A stretch of DNA of 64,000 nt from Varibaculum cambriense. GTDB taxonomy: Bacteria; Actinomycetota; Actinomycetes; Actinomycetales; Actinomycetaceae. Location of the stretch: contig NZ_PKHX01000001.1 of the NCBI RefSeq assembly GCF_002848005.1, forward strand, positions 261,101 to 325,100, written 5' to 3'. Positions 56,837 to 64,000 of the stretch are shown piece by piece. Position numbers and translations under genes: made by a program. The notes under the pieces were generated by a model, which saw only the letters and a program-made list of their open reading frames with translations, made no database searches and was not told the DNA's origin. Within the stretch, counting starts at the first letter, position 1. Each line of letters starts with the position of its first letter.

Positions 56837-58585
56837 TTAGACGAGTTGCCATCCGGCGGCGTTGATGCGTTCTTGCCAGAAATCGCGGTATTGGCCAGAC
56901 TGGTTGACCAGCTCGTCGTGAGGCCCGCGCTGAGCGATACGCCCACCATGGGAGAGCACAATGATTTGGTCAGCTTGGCGAATGGTTTCAAGTTTGTGGG
57001 CGATGACAATCAGTGTGGAGTGTTTGCGTAGCTCATTCATCGCCGCAACAATGTTGGCTTCATTTTCCGCGTCCAACGCGCTGGTGGCCTCATCGAACAG
57101 CACGATCGGGGCCTTCTTCACCAAGGCGCGAGCGATGGACACTCGTTGGCGTTCCCCACCTGACAGTGCACGCCCGCCAGAACCCGCCAATGAATTCCAG
57201 CCGTCTGGGAGGCGGTTGACGATTTCCGTCACGCCCGACAGGTCAGCCGCCCATCGAATCTCTTCATCGGTGGCTTCTGGGTTGCCAAGGCGAATGTTGG
57301 CTTCGAGAGTGTCGTTGAATAAGTAGACGTCTTGGAAGACGAGAGACACCTGGCGCATCAGGTCTTCGATGGTCTGCTCGCGCACGTCCACTTCGCCAAC
57401 GCGCACGCTGCCGGACTGCACATCCCAGAAACGTGCAACCAACCGGGCGATCGTCGTCTTCCCGCACCCAGATGGACCAACCAGGGCACACATGCCACCT
57501 TGCGGGACATGGAAGGAAATATCACGGAGAACCGGGGTGTCCGGATCGTAGCTGAAGGTGACGTCCTCGAAACGAACATCACCAGGGGCGTTTATCGGTG
57601 TAGAGGCATCGGGTTCGGACAGTTCGGGGGCATCCATGACCTTGTCGACGTGGTTCATCTGCTGGCGGCGTTCTTCCAGCCCGGTCATGCAGCCACCGAT
57701 GTCTTGGAGCATGGTGGTGAACCGCAGGCACATGCCGATGGTGACCACAGCGTTCAGCGCATTCATTTGCCCGCCGAGGGCGAGTTGGGCGGTCAGCCAG
57801 ATCATCACCACAATGAGCGCTTGGACGAACATTCCATTAATCAGGTTCGCTAATGTTTCGATCCACAATGCTTTGCGACCCTTGCGGTCAGCCTGTTTGA
57901 ATGCCCGATCAAGGGCCGGGTAGTCGTCGGCGACATGGCAGGAGCGCAGCGCGCCTTGGCAGGTGGCGAATTCGACCATGCGAGCCGCCAGCTCCGATTC
58001 GGCTGGTTCGGAAACCTGCTTACCTTTATCAAGAAGCACGCGGGAAATATGGAGGAAGGCGAGCATGATCGGGAAGGCGATCGTCAAGGTCAGGCCCAGT
58101 CGCCAATCCCAGAACCAGGTTCCCACAGTGATCACCAGCACGGCTGAGAGTTTTTGGACGAGGGAGAAAATGAAATGTGCCGCCGACTCGCCCAAGTTCA
58201 TCATTTCCTGGGTGACCATGCGCGACAGCCGTCCAGAGCTACCCGAATCGAACACTCCCAACGGTAGGCGGGCTACCTTGTTGCCGACCGCTTGGTGGAC
58301 GTCGTGAATGAATCCGAGCGCGCCGATATAGCCGGTGCGCATGCCATAAAACTCCGTGCCCACGCCCAGCATCGCGATCACTGCCAAGGCGATGAGCCAG
58401 CCCGAAAACGACAGCCCCCACACCGGCATTCCGGTTGCTAGGGCACTTGCTGCGGGAAGCAGAGTCAGCAGGGCAAAGCCGTGACACAGTCCTGAGACCG
58501 CACCCCACGCTTGACCGACCGAGAGGTCTCGCCACGAGGCGGGTTCCATCAAACGCTTAAAGCGTGGCAGCAATAGTTGATTCAT
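56837..58585 (-). CDS. ABC half-transporter (exporter fold), second subunit, IrtB-like
   Basis: 582 residues: a six-helix ABC exporter-type membrane domain (about 25-310), then an ATPase with GPSGCGKT, LSGGERQRVSIARAL and LFDEATSALD. The ATG at 58585 overlaps the preceding stop (ATGA) and follows GAGGAGATGACACG. Paired with the upstream half-transporter it forms a heterodimer. With iron control the closest functional models are IrtAB/YbtPQ siderophore importers, which have the exporter fold but import. That is inference. Confidence 0.87.
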   Translation of the reverse strand: MNQLLLPRFKRLMEPASWRDLSVGQAWGAVSGLCHGFALLTLLPAASALATGMPVWGLSFSGWLIALAVIAMLGVGTEFYGMRTGYIGALGFIHDVHQAVGNKVARLPLGVFDSGSSGRLSRMVTQEMMNLGESAAHFIFSLVQKLSAVLVITVGTWFWDWRLGLTLTIAFPIMLAFLHISRVLLDKGKQVSEPAESELAARMVEFATCQGALRSCHVADDYPALDRAFKQADRKGRKALWIETLANLINGMFVQALIVVMIWLTAQLALGGQMNALNAVVTIGMCLRFTTMLQDIGGCMTGLEERRQQMNHVDKVMDAPELSEPDASTPINAPGDVRFEDVTFSYDPDTPVLRDISFHVPQGGMCALVGPSGCGKTTIARLVARFWDVQSGSVRVGEVDVREQTIEDLMRQVSLVFQDVYLFNDTLEANIRLGNPEATDEEIRWAADLSGVTEIVNRLPDGWNSLAGSGGRALSGGERQRVSIARALVKKAPIVLFDEATSALDAENEANIVAAMNELRKHSTLIVIAHKLETIRQADQIIVLSHGGRIAQRGPHDELVNQSGQYRDFWQERINAAGWQLV

Positions 58586-60369
58586 CGTGTCATCTCCTCG
58601 CATGCACCTTGGGCAAGAAGTGCCTGATAGTGCGCATTACCCAACAGCTCGTCGTGTTTACCGACCACAGCAATGCGCCCGCGTTCCATGACGACGATTT
58701 GGTCTGCCCCTCTGATCGAGGCCAGTCGGTGGGCGATCACAATCACGGTTCTGCCTTTGGCAAGAGTCGAGAGAGCTTGTTGGATTTTCGATTCCGATTC
58801 CGGGTCCGCCATCGCCGTCGCCTCGTCCAGCACCAACACTGGGGCATCAACCATGAGCGCCCGAGCGATTGCGATACGGGCTGCCTGGCCGCCCGAAACG
58901 TGAGTGTCCTCCCCCAACACGGTGTCGTAACCATCTGGCAGGCTCATGATGAACTCGTCGATCTGCGCTGCTCTCGCCGCCTGCCGCACCTGATCCAAGG
59001 TTGCGTCTGGCGCGCCCAGGGAAATGTTGTTGTGGATGGTGTCGCGAATAAGCTGTGCATCTTGCAGGACGAATGCAACCGTCGAATACAACACATCCTG
59101 GGAAATGTTCTTTAGATCAACCCCGCCGATAGTGATCGTGCCAGCGTCCGGGTCATCGAAGCGGGCCATTAGACTTGCCAACGTCGATTTGCCCGCACCC
59201 GACGGGCCAACCAGCGCGGTCACTGTGCCTGCCGGAATGCTCAGGCTTACCTCGTCTAATGCCTGGGTGTCGTCATAGGCATACGACACACCCCGAATCT
59301 CGATATCATGACCGTGTGGTGTCTGTGGTGCATCGGGCTGACTCAACGCCGGTAGCTCCATGACGTTCACCAGCCTCACTGCCGCAGACCCTGCGAGCTG
59401 GTACGACCAGGCGATTGTCGCGACTGTCATCAACGCTCCCGGCAACACCAAGGCAATCAACGTCGTCGCTATCACCTCGTAGATGCTCACCCAACCGGCG
59501 TTCATCATCAACGCGCCACCGCCAAGGTTCACGATCAACAACACCGGGATCGACACCCACGAAAATGAGGCGACCGACATCGACACCAGCGGCATACACC
59601 ACGCCCGGTAGAACTTAGAAAACTCGTTAGCTGCATCTAAATAGGCTTTATGTGCTTGGCCGACCTTGCCGAACGCTTTCACCACTGAGATACCGGCAAC
59701 GAACTCGGCCATCGTTGCCGAAACCTGAGCGAGCTTGGTATCCATTTGCGCGGTCTTCTCATTCATCCCACGCATCGACATGCCATACATGCCCACATAA
59801 ATCGGAATCGTCGCAATCGACAGCAACGCGAGTCGCCAATCCACCACAAACGCATACATCAACAAGGCGAGCGGGGATACGATCGCGTTCAGTTTCTCTA
59901 TCGGCCCGTGCGCGATCACTGTGTGCACCGTGGCCGTATCATCCTGAATGGTCTTGCGGATCTTCCCCTCACCCTCGCGGGTAAACCACGACAGCGGAGC
60001 AGTCGACATTCGGGCGGCAATTTGCCGACGCATCTGATTACGCAACGACAGGTCAATAAAATGCGTCACGCCCAATGCAACAAAATATAAAGTCAACCGG
60101 GTCATGTATGCGCTGACGAGGAGCATGACGATCCAGTTCACCCGCGCCGGGTCCACCTGGTCTTGCATAAGTTCTCTGCCAAGCTCCACCAAAGCCACAT
60201 ACGGGGCAATGGCCAACACCCCGGAGGCGAACGCTAAGACCTGCGCGACGAACAGTTTGCCTTTCACCGGCTGCGATAGCTGACGGATCGCGTTCTGGCC
60301 AGCGACAGATTTTTCCTTCGCGGATCCATACTCGCCTTCAACAACCTGATCTGTTACACTATCGTCCAC
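58582..60369 (-). CDS. ABC half-transporter (exporter fold), first subunit, IrtA-like
   Basis: 595 residues: membrane domain (about 35-330) and a C-terminal ATPase with GPSGAGKST, an unusual signature VSGGQAARIAIARAL, and VLVLDEATAMADPESE. The two ATPase sites of the pair are therefore not identical. GTG at 60369 follows AAGGA by about 10 nt. First gene of the five-gene operon; the iron box lies 17-35 bp upstream of it. No siderophore-interaction domain is fused at the N-terminus, unlike mycobacterial IrtA. Confidence 0.88.
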   Translation of the reverse strand: MDDSVTDQVVEGEYGSAKEKSVAGQNAIRQLSQPVKGKLFVAQVLAFASGVLAIAPYVALVELGRELMQDQVDPARVNWIVMLLVSAYMTRLTLYFVALGVTHFIDLSLRNQMRRQIAARMSTAPLSWFTREGEGKIRKTIQDDTATVHTVIAHGPIEKLNAIVSPLALLMYAFVVDWRLALLSIATIPIYVGMYGMSMRGMNEKTAQMDTKLAQVSATMAEFVAGISVVKAFGKVGQAHKAYLDAANEFSKFYRAWCMPLVSMSVASFSWVSIPVLLIVNLGGGALMMNAGWVSIYEVIATTLIALVLPGALMTVATIAWSYQLAGSAAVRLVNVMELPALSQPDAPQTPHGHDIEIRGVSYAYDDTQALDEVSLSIPAGTVTALVGPSGAGKSTLASLMARFDDPDAGTITIGGVDLKNISQDVLYSTVAFVLQDAQLIRDTIHNNISLGAPDATLDQVRQAARAAQIDEFIMSLPDGYDTVLGEDTHVSGGQAARIAIARALMVDAPVLVLDEATAMADPESESKIQQALSTLAKGRTVIVIAHRLASIRGADQIVVMERGRIAVVGKHDELLGNAHYQALLAQGACEEMTR

Positions 60370-60385
60370 GTAAACACCGTCCTTA

Positions 60386-60404
60386 TTAGGTAAGTCTAAC
60401 CTTA
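60386..60404 (-). promoter_or_regulatory. DtxR/IdeR-type iron box ahead of the transporter operon
   Basis: The minus strand reads TAAGGTTAGACTTACCTAA, matching 16 of 19 positions of the DtxR consensus TTAGGTTAGGCTAACCTAA, including both half-site cores. It lies 17-35 bp before the first gene, where a bound repressor would block transcription. A weaker copy (GGTTAGAC repeated) lies about 30 bp further upstream, near 60416-60434. Confidence 0.82.
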
Positions 60405-60453
60405 CTTTATTTCTGGGAGGTGTGTCTAACCGTGCACGTCAACCGCTACAATA

Positions 60454-62031
60454 TCACCCTTGCAGGGTCATGCTCACCTGTTCACCGGTGCGGAATACGA
60501 ATCGGATCGTATCCTCGTCTACGATGGCGTGGTCGATGAGTGCGCTCCACTGGGCGGGGCGGAACTCGCTCACAGGTTCGCCTGCCAGATCGTCTAGGGC
60601 TGTGGTGACGGCGGCATGCTTGGCGGTGTTCGCTGCAATATCTGCCTCTAGGCTTGTTTTGCGTGCGAGTGTCTTACGGTAGGCAGTATCGAGCTCTGTG
60701 TACTTGTTTTGGTAGGCGTCTTGGTCGAGCGCGCGTTGCTGGTTTTCGGCTATCAGTGCTTCGATCTGCTCAGTGAGTTCCACGATTTTTGTTTGGCAAG
60801 CGGCGGCTTGTTCTTCCATACGGCTCGTATCAAACATGGAGTCAAAGATTTGCAGTAGGTGGCTTTGCCGTGGCTGGCGGGCGATCAGTTGGTTGAGTGC
60901 TTGGACGAAAGCGTTCTTGATATGTTCGTCTTTCACCGTCGCGCTGCTGCAAGGGTGTTCGCCTGCGTATTTGTGGTTGCATTGCCAGACTGTGTACTTA
61001 TATTTCGTGTTCGACGCCCACGTTTTACGCCCATACCATGCACCACACTGCGCACACTTGAGCCGGGTGGAGAATAAGCCGACTTTTGCTGACGATATGT
61101 TGCCATGCCTGGTGGTGAGCTCGTATTGCACCTGATCCCAGATGCGCGGAGCAATAATCGGCTCGTGATTGCCTGTTACGTAGTATTGGGGTACTTCGCC
61201 TTCGTTGACCTTCATCTTCTTAGTAAGGAAATCGGTGGTGAACGTCTTTTGCAGCAGGGCATCGCCCTTGTATTTTTCATTCGACAGGATGGAACGCACT
61301 GTCGACGTTGACCACACTTCTTTCCCACGCGGGGTGAGAATCTTGCGGGCAGCGAGCTCGGTTTTGATCTCACTGATAGCCATCCCGTCAAGGAAAAACT
61401 GGTAGATCAACCGGACAGTCGGTGCCTGGGTTTCATCGATGACGAGACTGCCGTCCGCTCCTTTCTTGTATCCGAGCAGCGACTTGTAGGGCACCATGAC
61501 TTTTCCATCGGCAAAACGTTTCCTGTGTCCCCAGGTGACGTTTTCGGAGATAGAGCGGGATTCTTCCTGGGCCAGGCTGGACATGATCGTGATGAGCAAT
61601 TCGCCTTTGGCGTCAAAGGTGTAAATATTTTCCTTTTCGAAGTACACCTCCACTCCCACTTCTTTGAGTTTCCTGACTGTGGTCAAGGAGTCGACCGTGT
61701 TGCGAGCAAACCGGGACACACTCTTGGTGAGGATCAGGTCGATTTTGCCTGCCAGGGCGTCATCGATCATGGTTTGGAATCCCTCACGGCGCTTCATAGA
61801 GGTGCCAGAGATACCTTCGTCGCAGTACATGCCCGCGAACTGCCAATCATTACGGGAGCGAATGTAGGTGGTGTAGTAGTCGATTTGCGCCTCGTAGGAG
61901 GAGGTTTGTTCTTCCATCTCGGTAGAGACTCGCGCGTAGGCGGCGACCCTTCTGCGTGCCGGTACACCAGACAGGGTTGTGACAGTTCCGGGTTTCTTTG
62001 TTGCGGGTATCGCAGTGACCGTGCGACTCAC
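60454..62031 (-). CDS. Large serine recombinase (downstream copy)
   Basis: A 525-residue site-specific recombinase. The resolvase-type catalytic domain has the nucleophile Ser36 in AAYARVST and DEGISGTSMKRR. A recombinase domain (about 190-300), a zinc ribbon (CAQCGAWYGRK with a later CNHKYAGEHPC) and a coiled C-terminus follow. Its GTG overlaps the stop of the upstream recombinase (GTGA). Likely acts with it to integrate or excise the element. Confidence 0.93.
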   Translation of the reverse strand: MSRTVTAIPATKKPGTVTTLSGVPARRRVAAYARVSTEMEEQTSSYEAQIDYYTTYIRSRNDWQFAGMYCDEGISGTSMKRREGFQTMIDDALAGKIDLILTKSVSRFARNTVDSLTTVRKLKEVGVEVYFEKENIYTFDAKGELLITIMSSLAQEESRSISENVTWGHRKRFADGKVMVPYKSLLGYKKGADGSLVIDETQAPTVRLIYQFFLDGMAISEIKTELAARKILTPRGKEVWSTSTVRSILSNEKYKGDALLQKTFTTDFLTKKMKVNEGEVPQYYVTGNHEPIIAPRIWDQVQYELTTRHGNISSAKVGLFSTRLKCAQCGAWYGRKTWASNTKYKYTVWQCNHKYAGEHPCSSATVKDEHIKNAFVQALNQLIARQPRQSHLLQIFDSMFDTSRMEEQAAACQTKIVELTEQIEALIAENQQRALDQDAYQNKYTELDTAYRKTLARKTSLEADIAANTAKHAAVTTALDDLAGEPVSEFRPAQWSALIDHAIVDEDTIRFVFRTGEQVSMTLQG

Positions 62032-63278
62032 ACCAACCTCCCCTCACTGGTTAAGCCCACCGGCGTCATAGTTCCATCCGCGAGGTGGAATGTGAGCTGA
62101 TGCTCGAAGGCTTCAATCATCACGATCTGCTCAACAACCGACACAGGGTCGAAACTTTGGGTGCCGAGCACATCTGCGCAGGCGTGTTCGAGGAGCGTTT
62201 CGCGCAGATTATGCCCCCTACAGGGGTTGCCGTTCCCGGTACAGGCACTCCAACATCGCCAAAACTTATACGAGGTTCCAGACTTGTAGGTGCGGGTTTT
62301 GCGTTGATAGTTCTTCCCACACGCGCCACAACAGATCCGTCCAGTGAACACGCCCGTGTTCTTTGACGGGGTCGCAGCCGGACCAATCTCACGCCGATAG
62401 GCGATTTCTGCTTGCACCGCGTCAAACACAGACTTATCGATGATGGGTGGGAGGGCTTGCTCAACCCAGTATCGCGGCAGCTCCCCGTCATTGAGGGCAC
62501 GTGTGGGTGCTTGGATCGCAGGGCGGTACATTTTCTGCAGCATCTGGCAGCCCTTGTAGCGCTCATTTTCGAGCATGCGACGAAACACTGACCCGTAGAA
62601 GCGTCCTCCACCGCGCGAACGTACACCTTGACCATTGAGGATCGCGGCTGTCTTTTCCGGGCTGATCCCATCGAGATAATTGGCAAACAGTAGGCGCACA
62701 ATCTTGGCTTCATCGTCAATGATGGTGAACTCGCCGTCTGCCCAGCTATAGCCGTAGACGACGAAGGAGTTTGTTCCACCGTTCTTGTACCGGTTACGGA
62801 TCGCCCATTTGACGTTCTGGGACAGGGAACGTGATTCTTCTTGAGCAAACGACGCCAACAAGGTCAGCAGGAGTTCTCCGTCAGCGCTGAGGGTGTCGAT
62901 GCGTTCGCGTTCGAAGCGCACGGCCACACCAAGGTCTTTCAGCTCACGAACCGTAGCGAGCAGGTCGACAGTGTTGCGGGCAAGGCGCGAGATCGATTTA
63001 CACAACACAAGATCGATCTTTCCTGCTCTGGCAGCGTTCATCAGGTCGGCCAGGCCTTGCCGGGATTTCATCGAAGTGCCAGTAATACCCTCATCGGTGA
63101 ACACGCCCGCATAGGCCCATCCGGGCGTGGACTGGATCAGGCGCGAATAATACGACACTTGCGCCGATAGGGATGCTAACTGCTCGACGGCGTTGGTTGA
63201 GACCCGCGTATATGCTGCCACGTTGACCAGTTTCGGGGTCGGCGGCCGAACTGGTGTCACCACACTAACTTGTGCCAC
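62028..63278 (-). CDS. Large serine recombinase (upstream copy)
   Basis: A 416-residue recombinase: catalytic Ser27 in AAYTRVST, then DEGITGTSMKSRQG, a recombinase domain, and a zinc ribbon with CGACGKNYQRK. It is shorter than its partner, lacking most of the coiled C-terminal region. The GTG at 63278 follows AAAGGAGAAAAC; the frame runs ten codons further up without support. Translationally coupled to the second recombinase. Confidence 0.92.
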   Translation of the reverse strand: MAQVSVVTPVRPPTPKLVNVAAYTRVSTNAVEQLASLSAQVSYYSRLIQSTPGWAYAGVFTDEGITGTSMKSRQGLADLMNAARAGKIDLVLCKSISRLARNTVDLLATVRELKDLGVAVRFERERIDTLSADGELLLTLLASFAQEESRSLSQNVKWAIRNRYKNGGTNSFVVYGYSWADGEFTIIDDEAKIVRLLFANYLDGISPEKTAAILNGQGVRSRGGGRFYGSVFRRMLENERYKGCQMLQKMYRPAIQAPTRALNDGELPRYWVEQALPPIIDKSVFDAVQAEIAYRREIGPAATPSKNTGVFTGRICCGACGKNYQRKTRTYKSGTSYKFWRCWSACTGNGNPCRGHNLRETLLEHACADVLGTQSFDPVSVVEQIVMIEAFEHQLTFHLADGTMTPVGLTSEGRLV

Positions 63279-63324
63279 GTTTTCTCCTTTCGCGTTAGGT
63301 CTATACACGCTCTAAACCAGGTGT

Positions 63325-63534
63325 TTATCCAGTCGTTTCGCCCACAATCTGTGGTTGATAGATCGGCGTCCACGCCTGGAACAACAACCGATAGACACGC
63401 CGATACTCTGCGGGGGTTAGCACTCCTCGACCTGCCAGCATGCTCAACGTGTGAGCGTCAGTAATGAAGGCGAGTTCTCGGGCGAACACCTCGGGCCTTG
63501 TCATCTGATCAACCGTGGTGGCGAGCGTGTTCAT
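63325..63534 (-). CDS. Small SHOCT-like accessory protein of the element
   Basis: 69 residues. The C-terminal half (LAGRGVLTPAEYRRVYRLL) resembles the short SHOCT-type helix pair often encoded just before tandem serine recombinases. The ATG at 63534 overlaps the preceding stop (ATGA), which decides the start; the longer open frame above is shadow. Function unknown; possibly a recombination accessory factor. Confidence 0.7.
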   Translation of the reverse strand: MNTLATTVDQMTRPEVFARELAFITDAHTLSMLAGRGVLTPAEYRRVYRLLFQAWTPIYQPQIVGETTG

Positions 63535-63914
63535 GAGCGCCCACCTCGGGTGCCAAAGCGAGCACGCACATAACAGGCGTGACAGCAATACTTTTGACCT
63601 GGCTTGTCCACGATCACGAAGCGGTGCCCGCAGTGCGCACAGGTCTGCTCGCGCACTGGCTCGGTTTTCTGCCGTTCCCGCCACGCTTTATGCCTGCAGG
63701 CGGGGGAGCAAAACCGAGCCCGAGCACCTCCCCGAATAGGGCTGGCACACCAGCGGCACACCCGCTGAGCCACCACTGAACCGGCCTCGAGATTTCGGCT
63801 GGTGCAGTATGAACGGACCTGGTCACGGGTCAAGGCGCAAAACTCGGCAATCGCTTTATATCCCCAGCCTGCTGTGCGCAGGTTACGGATACGTTCTTCT
63901 TCAATGTTCTTCAC
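63531..63914 (-). CDS. HTH and zinc-ribbon protein of the element
   Basis: 127 residues: an N-terminal helix-turn-helix (RNLRTAGWGYKAIAEFCALT) and two zinc-knuckle pairs (CRWC with CSPAC, and CAHC with CCHAC). GTG start at 63914. The ribosome site GGGAG lies in a hairpin (63914-63922 with 63933-63941), which may limit its translation. Such proteins commonly precede serine recombinases on actinobacterial and firmicute elements and probably bind DNA. Confidence 0.72.
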   Translation of the reverse strand: MKNIEEERIRNLRTAGWGYKAIAEFCALTRDQVRSYCTSRNLEAGSVVAQRVCRWCASPIRGGARARFCSPACRHKAWRERQKTEPVREQTCAHCGHRFVIVDKPGQKYCCHACYVRARFGTRGGRS

Positions 63915-64000
63915 AGTGGGGTCACTCCCTTCACCCCACTGCCGACAAACCCGTATGTGTTAAATCCGCCCGTAAAATGACGAAAAGCCCCGCCACCACC

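Larger units (their letters stand above)
54000..64000. mobile_element. Putative integrated mobile element (right end outside window)
   Basis: Starts between tRNA-Gly and the first cargo gene. Support: two tandem large serine recombinases, two small accessory proteins of the kind found beside such recombinases, short direct repeats at the left junction, and a base and codon pattern that looks different from the chromosomal genes to the left (by eye only). The cargo is an iron-box-controlled ECF plus ABC transporter operon. No conjugation or replication genes are visible, so it could be an integrative mobilisable element, part of an ICE, or a remnant. Confidence 0.65.

Noticed and set aside
62120..62848. 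242-codon frame inside the upstream recombinase
   Set aside because: Same-strand alternate frame; the recombinase frame has the catalytic Ser, zinc ribbon and coupling signals.

Overview
The window looks like the chromosome of a mid-GC Gram-positive actinobacterium, most likely in or near the Actinomycetaceae (Varibaculum, Mobiluncus or Actinotignum-like). This rests on an actinobacterial-type Dcd, a DivIVA-like coiled-coil protein, a DUF4235 protein, frequent GTG/TTG starts and a DtxR-type iron box. The genus is inference; no rRNA is present.

Layout. 1-10,460: end of glgB, mntH, a YbaK deacylase, a three-gene ABC-2 exporter operon, a CadD-like transporter, and the ACT (UPF0237) / PFL (UPF0210) pair, separated by long perfect hairpins. 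10,479-15,444: a DivIVA-like protein facing an envelope operon (repeat-bearing membrane protein, lipoprotein, thioredoxin-TPR protein). 15,518-22,891: a lactose/galactose island with galK, a GPH sugar symporter, lacZ and a LacI-family regulator. 22,941-28,905: tRNA-Ser, an AGE-family epimerase, a NadC-like protein lacking key residues, serS, a diacylglycerol-kinase-like protein and pheA. 28,978-36,413: an envelope locus of unknown role, with a 1539-residue membrane protein containing an internal duplication, a GT2 glycosyltransferase and a PQQ-type propeller protein. 36,374-40,250: thiamine importer thiBPQ under a TPP riboswitch. 40,338-44,285: DUF4235 protein, a DHA2 drug exporter, an unknown protein and dcd. 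44,474-53,312: a UgpAEBC-like glycerol-3-phosphate importer followed by the anaerobic dehydrogenase glpABC, then a Nudix hydrolase and tRNA-Gly(CCC).

From about 54,000 to the right edge the window holds what appears to be an integrated mobile element. Its cargo is a tightly coupled five-gene operon: two ABC exporter-fold half-transporters, an MptD-type ECF S component, an ECF T component and a double ECF ATPase. A 19-bp DtxR/IdeR-like iron box (16 of 19 consensus positions) lies just before its first gene. Behind it are two overlapping large serine recombinases, a SHOCT-like small protein and an HTH/zinc-ribbon protein. The right end lies outside the window.

Most notable points: the iron-box-controlled ECF plus ABC cassette on a mobile element; a C7 tract that decides between two C-termini of the lactose symporter; a TPP riboswitch with a visible Shine-Dalgarno-sequestering hairpin; two enzyme homologues lacking key active-site residues; and the duplicated giant membrane protein with antisense 3' overlaps around it.
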